NCBI RefSeq assembly: GCF_008123425.1
Contig: NZ_VSSS01000061.1
Location: 113,188 to 177,187, forward strand
Origin: Bradyrhizobium rifense
Lineage (GTDB): Bacteria > Pseudomonadota > Alphaproteobacteria > Rhizobiales > Xanthobacteraceae
DNA length: 64,000 bases
Direction of reading: 5' to 3'
In this document: positions 48,588-57,421 of the stretch, one piece after another
Numbering within the stretch: the first letter of the stretch is position 1
Layout: each line of letters begins with the position of its first letter
Translations under genes and position numbers: made by a program
Notes under the pieces: model-generated
Told to the model about the DNA's origin: nothing
Databases searched by the model: none
What the model saw: the letters and a program-made list of their open reading frames with translations, nothing else

Positions 48588-50011
48588 CTAGCGGGTCAGC
48601 GCGTAGGGATCGATGATGCCGCTCTCGGCGATGGCAAGACATCCGGTCTGGGATTCGTGGAGATTGTCTTCCGCGGCGTAGTTTGTACAGCTCCAATCAT
48701 AGTTGGACCCATTCTTCGAAACGATTGACGCGACGTCGAGGACGCGGACCTGGGGGTTCAATGGATCCTGGTCGCTCAGCCGGTGGTCATTCTGCCAGGT
48801 AACGCCCGCTCGAAGCGTGTCGACCACGGCCTTGATAAGGTCATTCGCCGCTTTTGCTTCACTCGGAGCGAATGGGAACGTGAGCGCTGACAATGATTGC
48901 GCGGACTTTCTAAGGCTGGTCCAACCGTTCCACAGTGTCGTCTTGTTCTTCCAGAAGTTCTCCATGAATTTGTCGTCGCCTGCATCGTTAATGCAATCCC
49001 TGCCTCCCAAATCCTCGATGAGGTTCGTGGTATATTGCCCGAGGCCGAAATGCGGAACCATGCTTGGGAACACATCATTGGGATATTTCGCAAACGTCCC
49101 ACTCACATCGGCGAGCGGTTGGCCTGGTATCGCAAGATTGATGTACGCGTAGGCTGCACCGATGCTGCGTTCGACTTCGCCCCGATCGTCGCGGACGCCA
49201 TCGAACGTGTCTCCAATTCCGCAGACGCGGGAGTCACCCCACAACGAGAAGGCTGGCTTTCGCGACTGCCCGAGAATGGCAAGAGGCCGAACAGATGCCC
49301 ATTGGGCGGCACTGCTTCCGTAGATGAGACCGTTACCTGTAAATGCCCAGAAACCCAGAGTAGGGTCCTGCATCACAGGATTGGTGAGAAGCGACGCGTC
49401 GGCCGCACAGTTTGTTTCGCGGAGCGCCTTGTTGAAGCTGCGCGGGATGTTGCTTTGAAGATTGCCGATGTCCTGGCACAACAGCCCGGCTGCGCCTGTC
49501 GGATCCTTCTGCGCCAATCGCACCCAAAACAGGGCGTTGTCCGGGATCGCCACGTTCAGGGTGATTTCATCGGAAATCAGGAACAGCTTGAAGTCGGGGT
49601 TGTCCTCATGGGCACCTGTGCCAATCACCTCAGAAGCGCAATTCCATGTGACTTGCGTCAACGTATTGAGCGGATACTCGATCTGGGCTTGCCAGACCTT
49701 TCGCGTCTGCGGCAGGCTTGTGCCCCCACGCAGTTCGGCACCAGAATTCTGAGCGTTTGAAGCGTCAATCCCGAGCGGTTGAAGTGGGGAGAACGGGATA
49801 GCACCTGCGGTACACCGAGAAATTCCTTGTTCGGCGCGTGGCAGCCGGTTGCGACCTGCCGGAGAAAGGTCGGTATCGCAATGCCGCACCCCTGCGCTGG
49901 AGTATTCACAGCACAGCTCTGGGCCAATGCCGGGACTGACTGTCCGATCGCCATCGCCGGCACCGCGCCCAAACCCGTCTTCAAGATCGCGCGTCGCGAC
50001 AGCAATGACAT
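48588..50011 (-). pseudogene. Secreted SGNH-type esterase, frameshifted
   Basis: Two overlapping minus-strand frames make one protein of about 470 residues. Frame A (50011 down to about 49800) has a Tat-like signal (SRRAILKTGLGAVPAMAIG, cut after ALA) and runs to CHAPNKEFLGVPQ. Frame B (about 49810 to 48588) continues AGAIPFSPLQPLGIDASNAQ and holds SGNH features: nucleophile motif SLWGDSRVCGIGD, and the D-x-x-H pair in EDNLHESQTG near the end. The switch lies near 49795-49820. A one-base sequencing error or a true inactivating mutation would both explain it. Base composition is less GC-rich than in neighbours, hinting at later acquisition. The intact form would be a secreted acyl-esterase acting on EPS acetyl groups. 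Confidence 0.72.
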
Positions 50012-50224
50012 GGCAAGCCCCTGGTTCCCTGCCTCGATACCTACGGTTCCAATGTTGTGTTATGATAACAATGTTATGGTTGTTGAGATCGCTATGTCAC
50101 GCGCGCGTGTTTTATTTCGCCGCGGCAGGGAGCGGGACGTCTCGTGGATAGAGACTGAACGAGGCCGGCAGGACGAGGATTTGGACGAGGTCGCGACAAT
50201 GGCGCGAATCCTCGGCGGACAAGT
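50012..50224. promoter_or_regulatory. Divergent region with tandem TGTTATG motif
   Basis: Between the esterase start and the Wzc-like gene lies GTTATGATAAC (50059-50069) followed by AATGTTATGG. TGTTATG occurs twice, 14 bases apart (50058 and 50072). It resembles half-sites at 3179, 31459 and 40853, all upstream of polysaccharide-related genes. It is probably a promoter or operator for one or both genes. Confidence 0.4.
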
Positions 50225-52486
50225 ATGGATACCCGAACGGTCTTACCAACCAAGGCAATCGATCAGGCCGAGCGCGATGATGCCGGTGGGACAATCTCCG
50301 TGTCCGATCTGGTCGAGCAGGTCTGGGGCTTCATCCGGCGTCAGTATCTCGTCTTCCTGATCGTCACGGCCTGTGCGATCGGCCTTGGCCTTGTCTATCT
50401 GCTGACGACGCCGGCGCGCTACACCGCACATGCGATGATGCTGATCGATTCCAGCAAGCTGCGGGTGTTGCAACAACAGCAGCAGCAGGCGTCATTCGCC
50501 GACACGCCGCTCGACACCACCCAGATCGAAACCCAGGTCGAGGTCCTGAAATCGGATGGCCTCGGGCTTGCCGTCGTCAAGGAGAAGCACCTTGCCGATG
50601 ACGCCGAGTTCGCCGCGACGGGGGGACGCTTCTGGCGGACTGACGATCCCGCGCAGAGTGCGGACAGTCGGGAGTCGCAGGCGCTCGACGCGCTGTTGCG
50701 CCAGCGCGCCATCAGCCGCGTCGGCCGCACCTACGTGCTCGACATCGCCTTTACGTCGCTTAATCCCGCGCGCGCCGCCGAAATCGCCAATGCGATCGCT
50801 GAGGCCTACATCGACGACCAGCTGGAGGCGAAATACCAGGCCACGCGGCGGGCCAGCAAATGGCTCCAGGACCGGATCGCCGAGCTGCGCGAGCAGGTCT
50901 CCACGGTCGATCGCGCCGTGCTCGACTACAAGGAAAAGAACAAGATCGTCGACATTGCGGTCGCGTCGTCGGCCGGAGGTGCCAATACCAGCACGCGATC
51001 GCTAGAAGAGCAGCAGCTTGGCGAAATCACGAGCCAGCTGAGCACTGCGCGCGGCACCAGCACCGAGGCGAAGGCGCGGCTCGATCGCATCCAGGAGATC
51101 CTGAAAATGGATATCCCCGATGCGTCGGTAGTGGATTCGCTGAAGAGCGAGATCGTCATTCGCCTGCGCAATCAGTACCTCGACCTCGCCGCGCGCGAAG
51201 GCATCCTGTCGCAACGCTACGGCAGCGACCACCAGGCCGCGATCAACGTGCGGGCCCAGATGGCGCAGATCCGCCAGTCGATCACAGACGAGCTGCGCCG
51301 GATCGCCGAGGGCACCAGAAGCGACTACGAGATCGCGACCGCGCGCGAGCAGTCGCTCAAGAACAAGCTCGCCGACATGGTCTCGGACGCGCGGCTCACC
51401 AACCGCGAGCGCATCGGCTTGCGCGAGCTCGAGAGCAACGCCCAGGCAATCCACACCATCTACGACGCCTTCCTGCAGCGCTACATGGAAGCGATCCAGC
51501 AGCAATCGTTCCCGATCACGGAATCCCGAATCATCAGCCCGGCTACCGCGCCCAAGCAGAAGAGCAGTCCGCGCACGAGTGTCGTGCTGGGTCTTGCCAC
51601 GGTGCTGGGCCTCGTCTTCAGCCTCGCGGCCGCGGCGTTGCGCGAGGCGCTCGACCCCGTGTTCCGCAGCACGCGGCAGGTACGGGAGACCCTCAACGTC
51701 AAATGTCTCGCCGTCGTGCCGCAGCTCGATGCGCCGCCGCGTGCGCATCTGCCGGCGTCATGGCGGCGACATTTCGGCGGCAACGCCGCCTCGCCGGCGC
51801 CGGCGGATCCGCTACTGGGCCGGGCCGTTCGCGATCCGTCTTCGCTGTTCGCCTCCGCCTTCCGCGCCATCAAGGTCGCCGTTGATGTCGGCACGGCCGG
51901 CGAGGGTAGCAGGGTCATCGGCGTGATCTCGATGCTCCCGGACGAAGGCAAGTCGACCATCGCGGGCAATTTTGCCGAGCTGATCGCCCATGTCGGCAAG
52001 AAGGTCATCCTGATCGACGGCGATCTGCGCAATCCGACGATCAGTCGGGCGATGGCCGCGCACGCCACCGATGGCCTGTTTGAGGTTCTCGCCGGAGAGG
52101 CCGAGCTCGACGATGCCGTTCGCGTCGTGCGCGGGTTCGCCTTCCTCCCGATGATCGCCGAGTCCGGTCGCGGCAACGAGCTGCTCGGCTCGGAGGCCCT
52201 GAAGCTGCTGGTCGAGCGGCTGCGCGAGACCTACGACTACATCATCATCGACCTGCCGCCGCTCGGTCCCGTCGCGGAGGTTCGCTCGACCGCGAGCCTG
52301 GTCGATTGCTATGTCCAGGTGATCGAGTGGGGCCGGTCGCGCAAGAACTCGGTGCGGCAGCAACTCCTGGGTGCGCCCGAGATCCATGAGCGGCTGCTCG
52401 GTGTGGTCCTCAACAAGGTCGACCTCCGGGAATTCGGGCGGCATGAGGGCCTCGATGCCGCCGACGGCCAGCACGGCTACTACTGA
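50225..52486 (+). CDS. Wzc-like polysaccharide co-polymerase with BY-kinase domain
   Basis: A 753-residue inner-membrane protein. A Wzz domain (about 25-450) is bounded by membrane helices near 40-61 (FLIVTACAIGLGLVYLL) and 453-475, with a long periplasmic coiled coil between them that includes a polyglutamine run (LQQQQQQASF). The cytoplasmic kinase has Walker A SMLPDEGKSTIA (about 567), Walker A-prime ILIDGDLRNP (about 596) and Walker B YIIIDLPPL (about 674). The C-terminus ends DGQHGYY, only two tyrosines instead of the usual cluster of about seven. Such proteins control EPS chain length and gate export with the OPX (here at 1920). Reduced autophosphorylation control is likely. Confidence 0.9.
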   Translation: MDTRTVLPTKAIDQAERDDAGGTISVSDLVEQVWGFIRRQYLVFLIVTACAIGLGLVYLLTTPARYTAHAMMLIDSSKLRVLQQQQQQASFADTPLDTTQIETQVEVLKSDGLGLAVVKEKHLADDAEFAATGGRFWRTDDPAQSADSRESQALDALLRQRAISRVGRTYVLDIAFTSLNPARAAEIANAIAEAYIDDQLEAKYQATRRASKWLQDRIAELREQVSTVDRAVLDYKEKNKIVDIAVASSAGGANTSTRSLEEQQLGEITSQLSTARGTSTEAKARLDRIQEILKMDIPDASVVDSLKSEIVIRLRNQYLDLAAREGILSQRYGSDHQAAINVRAQMAQIRQSITDELRRIAEGTRSDYEIATAREQSLKNKLADMVSDARLTNRERIGLRELESNAQAIHTIYDAFLQRYMEAIQQQSFPITESRIISPATAPKQKSSPRTSVVLGLATVLGLVFSLAAAALREALDPVFRSTRQVRETLNVKCLAVVPQLDAPPRAHLPASWRRHFGGNAASPAPADPLLGRAVRDPSSLFASAFRAIKVAVDVGTAGEGSRVIGVISMLPDEGKSTIAGNFAELIAHVGKKVILIDGDLRNPTISRAMAAHATDGLFEVLAGEAELDDAVRVVRGFAFLPMIAESGRGNELLGSEALKLLVERLRETYDYIIIDLPPLGPVAEVRSTASLVDCYVQVIEWGRSRKNSVRQQLLGAPEIHERLLGVVLNKVDLREFGRHEGLDAADGQHGYY

Positions 52487-52528
52487 GCGCTGAAGCCGCC
52501 CGATGCCCTGGTCACGCCGCCAGGCGAC

Positions 52529-52567
52529 CTGCGGCCGCTGGCCCATTCGGTCGCAGCACCGCTTTTT
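52529..52567 (+). terminator. Terminator after the Wzc-like gene
   Basis: An 8-base stem CTGCGGCC / GGTCGCAG (one G-U pair) with a 12-base loop is followed by CACCGC and five T residues (52563-52567), 43 bases after the stop codon. It marks the right end of the EPS locus. Confidence 0.5.
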
Positions 52568-52869
52568 CCTTTAATTTCGTGATCGAATTTGCGATGCAGG
52601 CTCCCGGGGATGGCGGCAGCCCGAGTCTGGGCGGAATTTTGGGAGGATTCCGGTGTGTGGTAACGCGGACGCGGGCGTTCCGACCGGGACATCGGGGCGA
52701 ACGCGGGTTAACCATCGGCAATTCAACGCCGGCGCGAAGGCTTTACTAGGCGGTCGATCCGCGCCAAGGCTGGCGTCGTGAACGCACCCCGACTTTTCAT
52801 AACTATGTTGAAAAGGTTAACTGATAGCGCTTACTAGGGTGAAGCGGGACAGAGGCCAAAGAGGGCGAG
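52568..52869. promoter_or_regulatory. Promoter region of the HTH gene with inverted repeat
   Basis: The 300 bases before the HTH gene carry no ORF worth naming. CTTTTCA-N9-TGAAAAG at 52793-52815 (perfect 7-base arms) overlaps an AT-rich promoter-like stretch 55 bases before the start codon. This would suit autoregulation by the HTH protein. Confidence 0.4.
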
Positions 52870-53235
52870 ATGGTCGGCAGGAGACATGATTCGCGGGAAA
52901 TTTCGGACAAGCTGGCCCAGGCGGATCAACTCGCGGCCAGAGGCAAGACCCAGCGCGAAATATCGAAAGCGCTCGGCGTCAGCATCATGACCTATCATCG
53001 CTGGAAGAAGTTGATCAAATCCCCGGAGCCGGGGATGGATGGTGCGGACAGCATGGTCGTCAGCGGCATCAGCGCGCCGCGCGATTCCTCGTCCGCCGAT
53101 GCCATCAAGCGGCTGGAGTTCGAAAACGCCCAACTGCGACGTCTTGTGACTGACATGTTGCTGGAAAAGCTGAAGTACGAAGAGGAGCTTCGTGCGCGCC
53201 AGGAGCCCCGGCTTCGCCGTCCCGAGAAGGGCTAA
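52870..53235 (+). CDS. Orphan HTH protein, transposase OrfA-like
   Basis: A 121-residue protein. Residues about 10-45 form a Hin/IS3-type helix-turn-helix (DKLAQADQLAARGKTQREIS, KALGVSIMTYHRWKKLI). Residues about 80-115 form a leucine-rich coiled coil (IKRLEFENAQLRRLVTDMLL). This two-part plan is that of OrfA of IS3-family elements. However, there is no orfB, no terminal inverted repeat and no target duplication nearby, and the gene has its own promoter-like region. It is more likely a domesticated regulator than a mobile element. It adjoins the EPS locus. Confidence 0.7.
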   Translation: MVGRRHDSREISDKLAQADQLAARGKTQREISKALGVSIMTYHRWKKLIKSPEPGMDGADSMVVSGISAPRDSSSADAIKRLEFENAQLRRLVTDMLLEKLKYEEELRARQEPRLRRPEKG

Positions 53236-53249
53236 GACTTGGTCCCGAG

Positions 53250-53993
53250 CTAGGGCTTGATCCCCAGCGGGGGCGGCAAGTCGAAGGGCGAGGCAGGCGG
53301 AAGGGCGACAGGTAGCTGCGAAGCCGCCGTCGCGATCGTCGGCCCAGCCTGCTCGGCGCCGTAGGACACCCAGACATTCGGATCCGCCGCGCTCTGCCGT
53401 GACAGATAGCGATAGCTGGTCTCGTACCAGAACAGGATTTCCGGCGTCTGGTTGTCGAGGATCATTTCGCCGCGGTCGGACCGGACGGTCAGGACCGCGT
53501 GACGCGTCTTATCCCGCGTCTTATCCCGGCCGCGCTCCTCGACGATCGTGATCAGCAGCGCGCCCACCGGCCAGCCAGCCTTGGCGAGCATTCTGCGCTT
53601 GAGCAGGACCATGTCCTCGCAATCGCCGCGGTCGAGCGGATAGGCCCAGCGTTCGGTCGCGCCGTACAGCTCGGCGTCGCTGGTCCAGATCACGCGGTCA
53701 TTGACGTATTTGTTGATCTCGTAGAGCTGCTGGAGCAGGTCCGGCGTCAGCGTCATTTCGCGCGCCTGCCCGGCGGTCGGCTTGCACTCCTCGGCATTGG
53801 CCGCGCAGAGCTGCAACCATCCGTTCGGCGCCTTGGTGGCGTTCCCGATCGCGGCGAACAGCGCCGGGCGGGCGAGGAAGGCGTGGGCCGGCGCGCCATC
53901 CAGTGAGACGGTCGCGGTGAGGGCGACGGCAGCCATCAGCCATCGGCCAAGCCGTGCGACGGCGTTGCGCTGCTCCCTGCAAGATCCGGTCAT
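53250..53993 (-). CDS. Bacterial transglutaminase-like cysteine peptidase (BTLCP)
   Basis: 247 residues from ATG 53993 (54005 and 54065 are possible further starts). Signal peptide: WLMAAVALTATVSLDGAPAHA. Catalytic Cys, His and Asp are seen in DRGDCEDMVLLKRRMLAKAG, TRHAVLTVRSDRG and ILDNQTPEI. In LapG-type relatives this fold cleaves large adhesins, and others process peptidoglycan-linked proteins. An internal 12-base duplication repeats R-D-K-T twice in front of the catalytic His segment (plus-strand CGCGTCTTATCC units near 53501-53526). The neighbour at 54231 is on the same strand, 237 bases upstream. Confidence 0.88.
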   Translation of the reverse strand: MTGSCREQRNAVARLGRWLMAAVALTATVSLDGAPAHAFLARPALFAAIGNATKAPNGWLQLCAANAEECKPTAGQAREMTLTPDLLQQLYEINKYVNDRVIWTSDAELYGATERWAYPLDRGDCEDMVLLKRRMLAKAGWPVGALLITIVEERGRDKTRDKTRHAVLTVRSDRGEMILDNQTPEILFWYETSYRYLSRQSAADPNVWVSYGAEQAGPTIATAASQLPVALPPASPFDLPPPLGIKP

Positions 53994-54230
53994 GCCTGTC
54001 CCCATCGGCGTCTGGATGGGAGGCTCGCAGACAGACTTCGCAATGCCGCTAAGCCGTTCCTTCAAATTGAATCGATCTCGGAGAAAGTCGCACCTCTCCC
54101 ACTGGTTATGGTGTGGCTTCGATTAACGCACGCACGCGTGTAGCTCAGCCAAATGCTGAGCCTGAAGGGTCACCGTCAACTCATTGAAATGACGTCACAT
54201 GCGGCCGCTGCAGGACGGCGCGCCGATCCC

Positions 54231-54488
54231 CTAGCCATATTCCTCGCCGATCCCGTATTCCCGGTAGATCTCGAGCGGATCGAGGTCGGGGAACAGGCGG
54301 CATTTGGCCTGGGCAAGATGCAGGCTCACCGCGGCCGGCTCCTTGCCGTTCGACAGCAGCTTGCGGATGTCGTCCATATGCGCGCCCGGCTGGTGCTTGG
54401 CCTCGAGCTGCTCCAGCGCGACCAGCGCGGTTGCGAGCGCCTCGGTCAGGACCCAGTCGTCGTGGCCCGTGATTCCCTTCTTCGGCAT
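54231..54488 (-). CDS. Small conserved-looking protein of unknown function
   Basis: 85 residues from ATG 54488; the frame is open upstream, but that part is Arg-rich and has no start signal. Entirely helical and soluble: WVLTEALATALVALEQLEAK, MDDIRKLLSNG, then LHLAQAKCRLFPDLDPLEIY and an acidic end. No motif identifies a function. Confidence 0.6.
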   Translation of the reverse strand: MPKKGITGHDDWVLTEALATALVALEQLEAKHQPGAHMDDIRKLLSNGKEPAAVSLHLAQAKCRLFPDLDPLEIYREYGIGEEYG

Positions 54489-54717
54489 CGGCAGACCCCA
54501 ATCCGCAGACCTCACGCATGGCAGCGGCAGCAGTCTACCGTAGCTCCCGCCGAATCTCCATCGAGCCGCGGGCTGCGTGGAACAAGGCGAGGGGCTGCTC
54601 TTGCTTGCATTATGGCGGCGCGTGGCTAAAAGGCGGCGGCACGCGGGCAATGGTATCTTTGTTGAAACAAAATCGGCGTAGACGGGCCTCGCGCGACCTC
54701 TCTCGGCTGGAGCCAGC

Positions 54718-55092
54718 ATGGTCTTTCTAAGCTTCGTCTACCGTTTCCTGACCAACTTCGCGTTCATGGCGCTGGTCTATTTCAGCCTGAACTTCATGGA
54801 GAAGTATCAGAACCGCGCGGTCCTCGCGATCCTGGTGCTGGTCTATAGCGGCATGCGCGCGGCCTCGACACTGCGTGCGTTCTACTTCTTCCAGAAGATC
54901 GAGAAGCTGGAAGCCGAGACCAAGCGCCTGCAAGGGCCGATCAATGACGGCTCCGGCGGAACGGCGGGCCGCAGGCAGATCGTGATGGATGTCGCGCGGC
55001 TGCGCCGTGACGGCGAGCTCAAGTCCTATATGGACCTGTTCTTCCTGGCGCTGATCGTGCTGCTCTGCGTCGCCAACATCATGCGGCAGTAA
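54718..55092 (+). CDS. Small inner-membrane protein of unknown function
   Basis: A 124-residue protein with three hydrophobic segments: about 4-24 (LSFVYRFLTNFAFMALVYFS), 33-57 (RAVLAILVLVYSGMRAASTL) and a C-terminal one (LFFLALIVLLCVANIM). A polar linker of about 40 residues lies before the last. No family is recognised. It stands between divergent and convergent neighbours, so it is probably transcribed alone. Confidence 0.65.
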   Translation: MVFLSFVYRFLTNFAFMALVYFSLNFMEKYQNRAVLAILVLVYSGMRAASTLRAFYFFQKIEKLEAETKRLQGPINDGSGGTAGRRQIVMDVARLRRDGELKSYMDLFFLALIVLLCVANIMRQ

Positions 55093-55102
55093 TAACTTTT
55101 AT

Positions 55103-56359
55103 TCAGGCGCGCTTCTTCACTCTGGTGGCGACGCGGGTCGGGCGGGGCGCCGTGCTCTTGGCTTGAGCTGCGCGCTTCGGCGCTGCGTGCGCAGCGTGTG
55201 CGGTTCGCCGTGCCTGCATCTTGGCCGCCTTGCCCTTGCCGGCATGTGGTGCTTCGGCTGCCATCGCGAGCCGGGTTGCGGCCCGTCGCGACAAGGTCGT
55301 CGATAGCAGCACCTCGACCGAGCCCTCGGGGATCGCGAACAGATCGCGCCCGGGCGCGGGCAGGGTGGCGGCGACATCGGCCTGCGCCATGGTCTTGCGC
55401 GGCAACGCCTGTGGCTGGTGCGCGGTCTGCGTGTTGAGATCGGCGAGGCCGGGTGCCGGCAACGTCTGGGCCTGCGCGAACACGAAGTTCGGCACGGAAG
55501 GCCAGCGCGCGATCGGCGTCGTCTCCGTCGGCGGATGCAGCAGCCACTCCACGGCGGTGGTCGGCGTCGCCGGCTGGTCGGCGGTCGTGGGCACCACATG
55601 AACGATGCGATAGCCGCGCGCCTTCAGGTCGCGGATGATTTTTGGCAGCGCCGCCACGGTGCGCGCCTGGATGTCGTGCAGCAGCAGGATACCCTTGCCC
55701 TTGGCCTCCAGCCGCTGGATCGCGAGCTGGTAGACGCGATCGGACGAGATGTGGCGCCAGTCGTCGGCCGGGAAGTCGGCGCTCCACACCTGGATGCCGC
55801 GCGAGATCAGAAGGTTTTCGACGCCCTCGGCGCGCATCAGGCCGGGAATGCGGAAGAACGGCGCGAGCTTGGACGGATCGGTCATCGCAGCCGACGTCCA
55901 CTCGATACCGCCGTTGATCTGCACCTCGGCCTTGTCCAACGGCATCCGGTCGAATGTCAGCGGATGGTTCATGCTGTGCGTGCCGACAGTGTGGCCCGCC
56001 GCGACCAGCTTGCGCACACCTTCCGGGTTCGCCTTGGCCTGTTCGCCGATGATGAAGAAGGTCGCCTTGATGCACTCGTCGGCGAGGATCTGCAGCACCT
56101 GGTTGGAATTCTTCGGCAGCGGACCATCGTCGAAGGTCAGCACCACCTCGTGGTCCTTCAACGGCAGCGTCTCGCGGTACTGCATGGTGCCGATGCGCGG
56201 ATGCTCGTGCGGGTCGACAACGAGCGTGCGCGAGGTGCCGAGGGCGCCCGGATGGCCCGGGCATTCGGCGGCGAAGGCCGCCGGCGACGCCGTGGTCAGC
56301 AACCCCAGAAGCAGGACCGTCCACGATCGCGTCCGAAAAACAACGCTACTGCTGATCAT
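55103..56359 (-). CDS. Polysaccharide deacetylase (NodB homology), longer paralog
   Basis: A 418-residue exported protein. Signal peptide: WTVLLLGLLTTASPAAFA. The NodB domain (about 65-265) shows VLTFDDGPLPKNS (metal-binding Asp pair), the H-x4-H site in HSMNHP, FFRIPGL (the usual R-x-P-Y tyrosine is Gly), SADFPADDW and ILLLHDIQA. A 150-residue Pro/Ala tail ending in a strongly basic RVATRVKKRA follows. It removes acetyl groups from chitin-like, EPS or peptidoglycan sugars. It has a paralog 179 bases upstream on the same strand. Confidence 0.88.
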   Translation of the reverse strand: MISSSVVFRTRSWTVLLLGLLTTASPAAFAAECPGHPGALGTSRTLVVDPHEHPRIGTMQYRETLPLKDHEVVLTFDDGPLPKNSNQVLQILADECIKATFFIIGEQAKANPEGVRKLVAAGHTVGTHSMNHPLTFDRMPLDKAEVQINGGIEWTSAAMTDPSKLAPFFRIPGLMRAEGVENLLISRGIQVWSADFPADDWRHISSDRVYQLAIQRLEAKGKGILLLHDIQARTVAALPKIIRDLKARGYRIVHVVPTTADQPATPTTAVEWLLHPPTETTPIARWPSVPNFVFAQAQTLPAPGLADLNTQTAHQPQALPRKTMAQADVAATLPAPGRDLFAIPEGSVEVLLSTTLSRRAATRLAMAAEAPHAGKGKAAKMQARRTAHAAHAAPKRAAQAKSTAPRPTRVATRVKKRA

Positions 56360-56538
56360 GAACCCGGTCTGCCCTTATCTGCGTTTGCCGCCATCATAGG
56401 TCGGAGACATCAGGAAACGGTTCAGGCGCAAAGACCTTTCCCGCCTCGGGTCCCCCTCAGTCTTTGCCCGGCGTAGCATGAACAGAGTGTTAATAGGGCT
56501 CAAATCACCCCATTTTGGTCCGGCGTGACATTCCGGCA

Positions 56539-57345
56539 TCAATGCGCGTCGGCGTTCTTCTGTGATGTGCCCGCCGGCACGATGTGGACCACGTGATAGC
56601 CGTTCTCCCGCAAATACCGCAGGAAGTCCGGCATCATGGCCGCCGTGCGCGCCTGGGCATCGTGGAACAGGATGATGCCCTTGCGGGCGGCGGCCACGCG
56701 ATCGGTAATCAGCTTGAGTTCCTGCTCCGGTGTCATGTCGTTCCAGTCGCTGGCCCAGAAATCGGCCCCGAACACCACGATGCCGCGCGACTGGAGCAGG
56801 TCGAGCTGGGCTTGCGTCGACTCGAAATAGGGGAAGCGGAAGAACGGCGTCGACGGCGTCGTCGTCGAGACCCCGTGCAGCGCCATCTCGTCGGAGGCGA
56901 TGCCGCGGTCGATTTCGTACTTCGCCGCATCGGCCGGGATCCGCGCCATGTACGGATGCGACCAGGTGTGGTGGCCGATGGTGTGACCCTCGCGGGCGAT
57001 GCGCTTGACCATGTCTGGAAATTCGGCGGCGCTCCGGCCGACCAGGAAGAACGTCGCGCGCACGCATTCCTTCGCCAGCGCCGCCAGTACCTTGGACGTC
57101 GTCTGGGGACGCGGGCCGTCGTCGAAGGTCAGCACCACCTCGTGATCGGCGAGCGGCAGCGTCTCCGGAAAGCTCTTCAGGCCGACGCGCGGCGTGGTCT
57201 TGGCATCGACGCTCAGGATCCGCGATGTGCCGAGCGCGTCGCTCCGCGGGCAGTCGGCGGCCTCGACCGAGCCGATCGTGGCGAGGGCCGCGAGAGCAGG
57301 GCCCGCAATGATCGAGGTCCATTTCAGCCGCTGCATCTTTGCCAT
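56539..57345 (-). CDS. Polysaccharide deacetylase (NodB homology), shorter paralog
   Basis: A 268-residue exported protein with the same plan as its neighbour but without the C-terminal tail. Signal peptide: IIAGPALAALATIGSVEAA. Motifs: VLTFDDGPRPQTTS, HHTWSHP, FFRFPYFES (canonical R-x-P-Y), GADFWASDW and GIILFHDAQA. All catalytic positions are intact. The two proteins share the introduction ALGTSR and the phrase DHEVVLTFDDGP, so they arose by tandem duplication. It is transcribed before the longer paralog and probably with it. Confidence 0.9.
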   Translation of the reverse strand: MAKMQRLKWTSIIAGPALAALATIGSVEAADCPRSDALGTSRILSVDAKTTPRVGLKSFPETLPLADHEVVLTFDDGPRPQTTSKVLAALAKECVRATFFLVGRSAAEFPDMVKRIAREGHTIGHHTWSHPYMARIPADAAKYEIDRGIASDEMALHGVSTTTPSTPFFRFPYFESTQAQLDLLQSRGIVVFGADFWASDWNDMTPEQELKLITDRVAAARKGIILFHDAQARTAAMMPDFLRYLRENGYHVVHIVPAGTSQKNADAH

Positions 57346-57421
57346 TGCACTCCCGATTGCCTTGAGGGTATTGCCTGACCGTCAGCCCAAATCACCAACC
57401 TGTCCAACGGCGAGGCGTTCC

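Noticed and set aside
52870..53235. Intact insertion sequence
   Set aside because: No orfB, terminal inverted repeats or target-site duplication were seen around the OrfA-like gene.
57346..57421. Possible M-box riboswitch before mgtE
   Set aside because: Only 76 bases lie between the divergent gene starts, and no conserved M-box helix could be recognised.
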